DNA from: Cellvibrionales bacterium
Lineage (GTDB): Bacteria; Pseudomonadota; Gammaproteobacteria; Pseudomonadales; JAHEGP01
DNA: 11,352 nucleotides
NCBI GenBank assembly: GCA_024645065.1
Contig: JAHEGP010000084.1
Coordinates: 1-11,352, forward strand
Direction of reading: 5' to 3'
Position 1 is the first letter of the stretch; each line of letters starts with the position of its first letter. Shown here one piece after another: positions 6,985 through 11,352 of the stretch. The position numbers were made by a program, and so were the translations under genes. A model generated the notes under the pieces. It was given only the letters and a program-made list of their open reading frames with translations, made no database searches and was not told the origin of the DNA.

Positions 6985-7017
6985 AGCGCCCTCATCATCC
7001 AGCTCGGGTTGCAACAC

Positions 7018-10000
7018 GTGTCCTCACTTCTTCCCCTGGAGCCTGCCACAGGGTGGAGCGCCAGAAAAACGCTACTGCCTCTTCCGGGAGACAGCGATGC
7101 CCTCGCGATAGCGGAAGCCTGCAGCAAAAGCGGCCGCCTGGCCGTGGTAATAACCGCTGACACCGCGCACTCCGAAGCGCTGCAACAATCCACCGCCTTT
7201 TTTGCCGGCGAACAATTGCCGGTATTGCATTTCCCGGACCGTGAGACACTCGCCTACGACAGTTTCTCTCCTCACCAGGATATCACCTCAGAACGGCTGC
7301 TCAGCCTGCATCAATTGCCCCAGCGGCAGCAGGGAATACTGATCATTCCGGTCAGCGCCCTGATGCATCGCCTGCCTCCCCCGGAGTGGGTCATGCAAAA
7401 CAGCCTGATGCTGGCCTGCCAGGACCAAATCAACCGGGACCAACTGCGTGAACAGCTGAACCTGGCGGGGTATCGCTGCGTCGACACGGTGCTGGAGCAC
7501 GGTGAATATGCCGTGCGGGGCTCCCTGATCGACCTGTTTCCCATGGGCAGCCAAACGCCCTACAGGATCGATTTTCTGGATGATGAAATTGAGAGCCTGC
7601 GCAGCTTCAACCCGGAGACCCAACGCACACTGGAAAAAATCACTGACATCCGCCTGCTGCCGGCTCTGGAGATGCCTTTAACCGACGCATCTATCAAGTA
7701 TTTCAAGGAGCAGTGGCACAGCCGGTTCAACGTCGACCACCGGGAGTGTCCACTCTATCGGGACATTGCAGATGGCCTGGCCCCGCCTGGAATCGAGTAC
7801 TACCTGCCGCTGTTTTTTGCAACCACCGCACTGCTCGATAGCTACCTGCCCGACGACTGCCTGGTGCTGATGGAGCAGGGCGTCCATGAGGCGGCTGATC
7901 GTTTCTGGCGAGACGTCAACGATCGCTACCATGATCTCAATATCGACCCACGGCGACCACTGCTCGCACCCGGGGAACTGTTTGCCAGCACCGAGGAATT
8001 ATTTGCCGCGCTGAAGAAGTATCCCCGCCTTGAACTGGCCGCCGAGAGCGAGAGCCCGCCCTCCAAACATGCGCTTGTCCTGCCGCTGAAGCCCTGCCCA
8101 GACCTGATTGCCGATGGTCGTAAAAAGCAGCCCTGGGAAAAGCTGCAAACCTTCATCCAGAGCTGGGAGGGCCGGATCCTGTTTACGGCGGACTCTGCAG
8201 GTCGCCGGGAAATCTTGCTGGAACAATTGGCCAGGGCCGACATTCAACCCCACAATGTGGCTGGATGGCAGGATTTCCTCACCCGGCAAAGCCACTGCGC
8301 CATTACCGTCGCACCGCTACAATCCGGCTTCTTGCTCGACCGGGATGTCGCGATCATTCCCGAGGCTGCCCTGCTTGGAAACCGGGTCGCGCAGCTCAAA
8401 CGCGAGGCCAGAACACAGGATGCCGCAGTTGCCGTCATCCTCAACCTGGCCGAATTGCGAATGGGTGCGCCAGTCGTTCATATCGAGCATGGCGTAGGCC
8501 GATACCTGGGGCTGGAATGCCTCGAAGTGGACGGCGAGCCCGGCGAATTCCTGTTACTGCAATACGCCGACGACGCCAGGCTCTACGTACCCGTTTCGTC
8601 ATTGCACCTGATCAATCGCTACACCGGCGTAGAGGACGATAATGCGCCCCTGCATCGCCTGGGCAGTGACAGCTGGAGACGAGAGCGAGAAAAAGCCGCG
8701 CGCCAGGTACGCGATGCCGCCGCTGAGCTGCTGGAAATCTACGCTCGTCGCGCCGCACGCCATGGCGAGGCGCTGACAGTCGATGATGAGATTTACCGGG
8801 CCTTTGCAGCCGGCTTTCCATTCGAAGAGACCGACGACCAGCTCAGCGCAATACAATCGGTGCTTGAGGACCTGGCAAAGCCCACGCCAATGGACCGGCT
8901 GGTATGCGGCGATGTCGGTTTCGGCAAGACCGAAGTGGCGATGCGCGCCGCATTCGTTGCCGCGCAAAATGGCCGCCAGGTGGCGGTGCTGGTTCCCACC
9001 ACCCTGCTCGCCCAGCAACACTACGACAGCTTTCGCGACCGCTTTGCCGATTGGCCAATCACCATTGAAGTGATGTCCCGGTTTCGCAGCACCAAACAGC
9101 AGGGAGAGGCAAAGCAGCGCATTGCTTGCGGGCAGGCGGACATCGTAATTGGTACCCACAAGCTGCTGCAGGGCGATATCACCTATCACAATCTCGGGCT
9201 GGTGATTGTCGACGAGGAACACCGCTTTGGCGTGCGCCAGAAAGACATGCTGAAAGCGCTGCGGGCTGAAGTCGACATTCTCACCCTGACAGCGACGCCT
9301 ATTCCCCGCACCCTCAATATGTCGCTGTCGGGAATGCGCGACCTGTCGATCATTGCCACGCCCCCGGCGCGGCGCCTGGCGATCAAGACCTTCGTGCGGG
9401 AACTCGACAACGCCGTTATCAAGGAGGCGCTCATGCGTGAGCTACTGCGCGGCGGCCAGGTGTACTACGTGCACAACGACGTTGGCACCATCGAACGCAC
9501 CGCGCGGGATCTTGGCAAATTGGTGCCGGAAGCCCGCATAGCAGTGGGCCATGGCCAAATGCGGGAACGCGAGCTGGAACAGGTGATGAGCGATTTTCAC
9601 CATAAAACCTTCAACGTACTGGTATGCACGACCATCATTGAAACCGGCATCGACATCCCGTCGGCCAATACCATTATTATCGAGCGAGCCGACAAGTTCG
9701 GGCTTGCGCAACTTCATCAGCTGCGCGGCAGGGTCGGTCGATCGCACCACCAGGCCTACGCCTACCTGATGACCCCCCATCACAAGGCGATGTCTGCGGA
9801 TGCCAACAAGCGGCTGGAGGCAATTGCCGAGGCGCAGCAGCTTGGCGCGGGTTTTGTCCTTGCCAGCCACGATCTCGAGATACGCGGTACCGGCGAATTG
9901 CTCGGTGACGAACAGAGCGGCCACATCCAGAAAATCGGATTTTCATTGTACATGGACATGCTCGATCGGGCGGTGAAATCCCTGAAACAGGGCAAAACAC

Positions 10001-10470
10001 TGTCTGCCGAGAGTATGCCCATCCACGATACCCAGGTTAATCTCAATATCGCGGCCATCATCCCCGACGACTACCTGCCCGACGTACACACGCGGCTGAC
10101 CTTGTACAAGCGCATCGCCAATGCCACCAGGCATTCAGATTTGCACGCCCTGCAGGTTGAAATGATTGATCGATTTGGCCTTCTCCCCGAATTCACCCGC
10201 CAGCTTTTCGAGGTGACCACACTGAAACTCGAAGCCGAGCAGCTGGGGATCAACAAAATAGAGGCGAGCGCCCGGGGCGGCAAGCTGGTGTTTGACCAGG
10301 ACACTCCGGTTGACCCCATGGCGCTGGTAAACATCGTGCAATCCGAGCCGGGTTGCTTTCGCCTGGAGGCGGGAAACCAACTGCGGTTTACAGTCGATCT
10401 GAAAGGCGCGCAACAGCGGATTGACTTTGCCCGTTCAGTGCTTGAGCAATTGCAGCCCCTGGCGTCATAA
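7018..10470 (+). CDS. mfd: Mfd, transcription-repair coupling factor
   Basis: Mfd recognises RNA polymerase stalled at DNA lesions, pushes it forward or off with an ATP-driven translocase, and recruits UvrA. The 1150-residue product matches the usual length (1148 in E. coli). In order: a UvrB-like N-terminal module (about 1-330, with LHFPDRETLAYDSFSPHQD), a CarD-like RNA polymerase interaction domain (about 478-550, beginning RMGAPVVHIEHGVGRYLGL), the SF2 translocase with Walker A GDVGFGKT at 631-638 (K637), the DEEH box at 732-735, the TATPIPRTL motif, the TRG segment DLEIRGTGELLGDEQSG (R956), and a C-terminal TRCF domain. The GTG at 7018 is chosen because MSSLLPLEP resembles pseudomonad Mfd N termini; an in-frame TTG at 7009 is possible, and neither has a strong ribosome site. 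The gene is divergent from GAPDH and followed after 30 bases by the csiV-like gene. Confidence 0.98.
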   Translation: MSSLLPLEPATGWSARKTLLPLPGDSDALAIAEACSKSGRLAVVITADTAHSEALQQSTAFFAGEQLPVLHFPDRETLAYDSFSPHQDITSERLLSLHQLPQRQQGILIIPVSALMHRLPPPEWVMQNSLMLACQDQINRDQLREQLNLAGYRCVDTVLEHGEYAVRGSLIDLFPMGSQTPYRIDFLDDEIESLRSFNPETQRTLEKITDIRLLPALEMPLTDASIKYFKEQWHSRFNVDHRECPLYRDIADGLAPPGIEYYLPLFFATTALLDSYLPDDCLVLMEQGVHEAADRFWRDVNDRYHDLNIDPRRPLLAPGELFASTEELFAALKKYPRLELAAESESPPSKHALVLPLKPCPDLIADGRKKQPWEKLQTFIQSWEGRILFTADSAGRREILLEQLARADIQPHNVAGWQDFLTRQSHCAITVAPLQSGFLLDRDVAIIPEAALLGNRVAQLKREARTQDAAVAVILNLAELRMGAPVVHIEHGVGRYLGLECLEVDGEPGEFLLLQYADDARLYVPVSSLHLINRYTGVEDDNAPLHRLGSDSWRREREKAARQVRDAAAELLEIYARRAARHGEALTVDDEIYRAFAAGFPFEETDDQLSAIQSVLEDLAKPTPMDRLVCGDVGFGKTEVAMRAAFVAAQNGRQVAVLVPTTLLAQQHYDSFRDRFADWPITIEVMSRFRSTKQQGEAKQRIACGQADIVIGTHKLLQGDITYHNLGLVIVDEEHRFGVRQKDMLKALRAEVDILTLTATPIPRTLNMSLSGMRDLSIIATPPARRLAIKTFVRELDNAVIKEALMRELLRGGQVYYVHNDVGTIERTARDLGKLVPEARIAVGHGQMRERELEQVMSDFHHKTFNVLVCTTIIETGIDIPSANTIIIERADKFGLAQLHQLRGRVGRSHHQAYAYLMTPHHKAMSADANKRLEAIAEAQQLGAGFVLASHDLEIRGTGELLGDEQSGHIQKIGFSLYMDMLDRAVKSLKQGKTLSAESMPIHDTQVNLNIAAIIPDDYLPDVHTRLTLYKRIANATRHSDLHALQVEMIDRFGLLPEFTRQLFEVTTLKLEAEQLGINKIEASARGGKLVFDQDTPVDPMALVNIVQSEPGCFRLEAGNQLRFTVDLKGAQQRIDFARSVLEQLQPLAS

Positions 10471-10500
10471 TGTCCGCCCCGAATAATTAGGAAGCTACCC

Positions 10501-11256
10501 ATGCGTTACCTGATCACCCTGCTGCTGGCCAGCCTGCTGGCAACATCCGTAGCCTGGGGCCAGGACGACGACCCCTATGCGGGCAAGCCCCGCTGGTTCC
10601 AGTTCGAGCTGCTGCTGTTCCGCCACCTCTCCAGCGCCGCGCAATACGAGGAAAGCTGGCTGACAGAGATCGACTTACGCATTGCGCAGCCCAGCTACCA
10701 GTTGCCCGAACCCGGCACGGGCAGCGCCGAATTGCGGCTCTGGCAGCCGCCGGCAGCACTGCGCGGGCCGGACGTTAAAACACCCCCGCCTTACATGCTG
10801 CAATACCGGGGAGCCAATGCCGGGGATGGCAAAATGCAGGCACTGCGCGCCCGGCTGCAAGGTAGCGGCAACTACCAAGTCATCGACTTTCGGGTATGGC
10901 GCGCGCAACTGGCGAGTGACGGCACGCCGATTTATTTCCATATCGCCGCCGGCAATAGCTACGGCAGCTTTCCCGAGTTCGAAGGCCATATCGGCTTCCA
11001 ACTGAAGCGCTATCTGCATGTCGACGCCAACCTGTGGTGGGGTGACTATTCCAAACCGGCACCGGCTGTGCCGACAAGCCTGGCCACAGCAGAGACTGCG
11101 ACTCCACAGAGGGAGGACAGCTACGAATATCGCCGCGTCAACCGGGCCGGGCACATGCAGGAACAGCGGCGGATGCGAAGCGGCGAGACCCACTACTTCG
11201 ATCACCCGCTGTTCGGCATGCTGGTCCGGGTCAGTCCATGGCAGGCAGCGCCCTAG
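10501..11256 (+). CDS. csiV: CsiV-like secreted envelope protein
   Basis: The 251-residue product begins with a signal peptide (basic start MRYL, hydrophobic core, likely cleavage after AWG near residue 20), so it is probably periplasmic; there is no lipobox cysteine. The mature part starts with a WFQFELLLFRH strand and ends in a strongly conserved-looking segment, QRRMRSGETHYFDHPLFGMLV, typical of the CsiV family (formerly DUF2803). CsiV was described in Vibrio cholerae as a peptidoglycan-binding protein acting with LpoA to support PBP1A and keep cell shape. The role here is inferred from family resemblance. A Pro/Ala/Thr-rich linker (about residues 182-201) precedes the conserved C-terminal block. 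AGGA lies 8 bases before the ATG. It sits 30 bases after mfd and is probably co-transcribed, as with PA3002-PA3003 in P. aeruginosa. Confidence 0.78.
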   Translation: MRYLITLLLASLLATSVAWGQDDDPYAGKPRWFQFELLLFRHLSSAAQYEESWLTEIDLRIAQPSYQLPEPGTGSAELRLWQPPAALRGPDVKTPPPYMLQYRGANAGDGKMQALRARLQGSGNYQVIDFRVWRAQLASDGTPIYFHIAAGNSYGSFPEFEGHIGFQLKRYLHVDANLWWGDYSKPAPAVPTSLATAETATPQREDSYEYRRVNRAGHMQEQRRMRSGETHYFDHPLFGMLVRVSPWQAAP

Positions 11257-11278
11257 CCCGCGGATCAAGAATCGGGCT
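11255..11278. terminator. Inverted repeat between convergent genes, possible bidirectional terminator
   Basis: AGCCCG (11255-11260) and CGGGCT (11273-11278) form a perfect 6-bp stem with a 12-base loop. It overlaps the csiV stop codon and the last codons of the opposing gene. The convergent arrangement suits a shared terminator, but there is no T-run on either side, so intrinsic termination is uncertain. Confidence 0.3.
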
Positions 11279-11352
11279 GCGGCAACATACGCTCCAGCAG
11301 TGAAATCGAGTGCGGCATATTCTGGCGAACGACCGCTTCCATGTCGCAGAGG
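11265..11352 (-). CDS. C-terminal end of a convergent gene, possibly an MTA/MTI (PNP-family) phosphorylase
   Basis: An open minus-strand frame enters from the right edge and ends at TGA (11265-11267), giving 28 visible residues ending ...LLERMLPQPDS. The pattern of Asn, then Ser-Leu-Leu, then Pro-Gln resembles the C-terminal helix of human MTA phosphorylase (NANKAKSLLLTTIPQ). In P. aeruginosa the gene after the csiV-like PA3003 is PA3004, an S-methyl-5'-thioinosine phosphorylase. If correct, it would cleave methylthioadenosine or methylthioinosine in polyamine/methionine salvage. The fragment is too short for a firm call; that it is coding is supported by its stop placed 8 bases from the csiV stop. 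Confidence 0.45.
   Translation of the reverse strand, partial: LCDMEAVVRQNMPHSISLLERMLPQPDS

Noticed and set aside
6454..7017. A 187-codon minus-strand frame starting in the divergent region, whose early part looks faintly like a sugar-kinase N terminus (IGISVSTKVDAVQLAL).
   Set aside because: Two thirds of it lie out of frame inside the GAPDH gene, the resemblance lacks the required SGTSxDG signature, and it would run through the candidate GAPDH promoter.
6878..7111. A 77-codon plus-strand frame starting METDMPIS upstream of mfd.
   Set aside because: No ribosome binding site, it overlaps the mfd start in another frame, has a low-complexity Ser run and resembles no family I know.
6809..7193. 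Far-upstream extension of the GAPDH reading frame, which stays open to about 7193.
   Set aside because: The added residues have no GAPDH resemblance, overlap mfd coding sequence and lie upstream of the candidate promoter; the frame is open by chance.
8599..9222. A 207-codon minus-strand frame antisense to mfd.
   Set aside because: It lies entirely opposite the conserved RNAP-interaction and translocase coding region; such long antisense frames are expected in GC-rich coding DNA.
9442..9924. A 160-codon minus-strand frame antisense to mfd helicase motifs.
   Set aside because: Same reason: the opposite strand encodes invariant Mfd motifs, and no promoter or ribosome site is seen for the antisense frame.
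1..11352. Search by eye for a mobile element, CRISPR array, tRNA, toxin-antitoxin or defence genes.
   Set aside because: No regularly spaced repeats, transposase, integrase or tRNA-like structure were seen; almost all sequence is accounted for by conserved housekeeping genes.

Overview
The window looks like a chromosomal housekeeping segment from a marine-type gammaproteobacterium. Base composition is moderately GC-rich. The gene order nqrABCDEF, long-form glyceraldehyde-3-phosphate dehydrogenase, mfd, csiV-like gene, then a probable phosphorylase resembles the order I remember around PA2994-PA3004 of Pseudomonas aeruginosa, without the amino-acid permease that separates nqrA from the dehydrogenase there. 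The protein sequences also fit Pseudomonadales/Cellvibrionales-like bacteria. I cannot fix the genus from sequence alone.

Left part (1-5077, minus strand): a tightly packed nqrA-B-C-D-E-F operon for the Na+-translocating NADH:quinone oxidoreductase. It reads right to left, and nqrF is cut by the window edge after its N-terminal 130 residues. All visible cofactor ligands are intact: the two covalent-FMN threonine motifs (NqrB, NqrC), the 2Fe-2S cysteines of NqrF and the membrane iron cysteines of NqrD and NqrE. One site stands out: the residue aligned with V. cholerae NqrB Gly141, at the quinone/inhibitor site, is isoleucine.

Middle part (5078-7017): a 244-base leader/promoter region upstream of nqrA contains several perfect inverted repeats. 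It is followed upstream by a minus-strand gene for a roughly 490-residue GAPDH that carries an N-terminal extension and lacks the usual Asn-Asp coenzyme motif. A 223-base divergent promoter region separates this gene from mfd.

Right part (7018-11352): mfd (transcription-repair coupling factor, full length, plus strand) is followed 30 bases later by a secreted CsiV-like envelope protein. The 3' end of a convergent minus-strand gene, tentatively an MTA/MTI phosphorylase, closes the window.

Functionally the segment joins respiratory sodium energetics, a (probably gluconeogenic) triose-phosphate step, transcription-coupled DNA repair and cell-envelope maintenance. I see no CRISPR, transposon, phage, tRNA or rRNA, and no convincing undescribed multi-gene system. 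The most interesting points are the NqrB substitution, the unusual GAPDH coenzyme region and the structured nqr leader.
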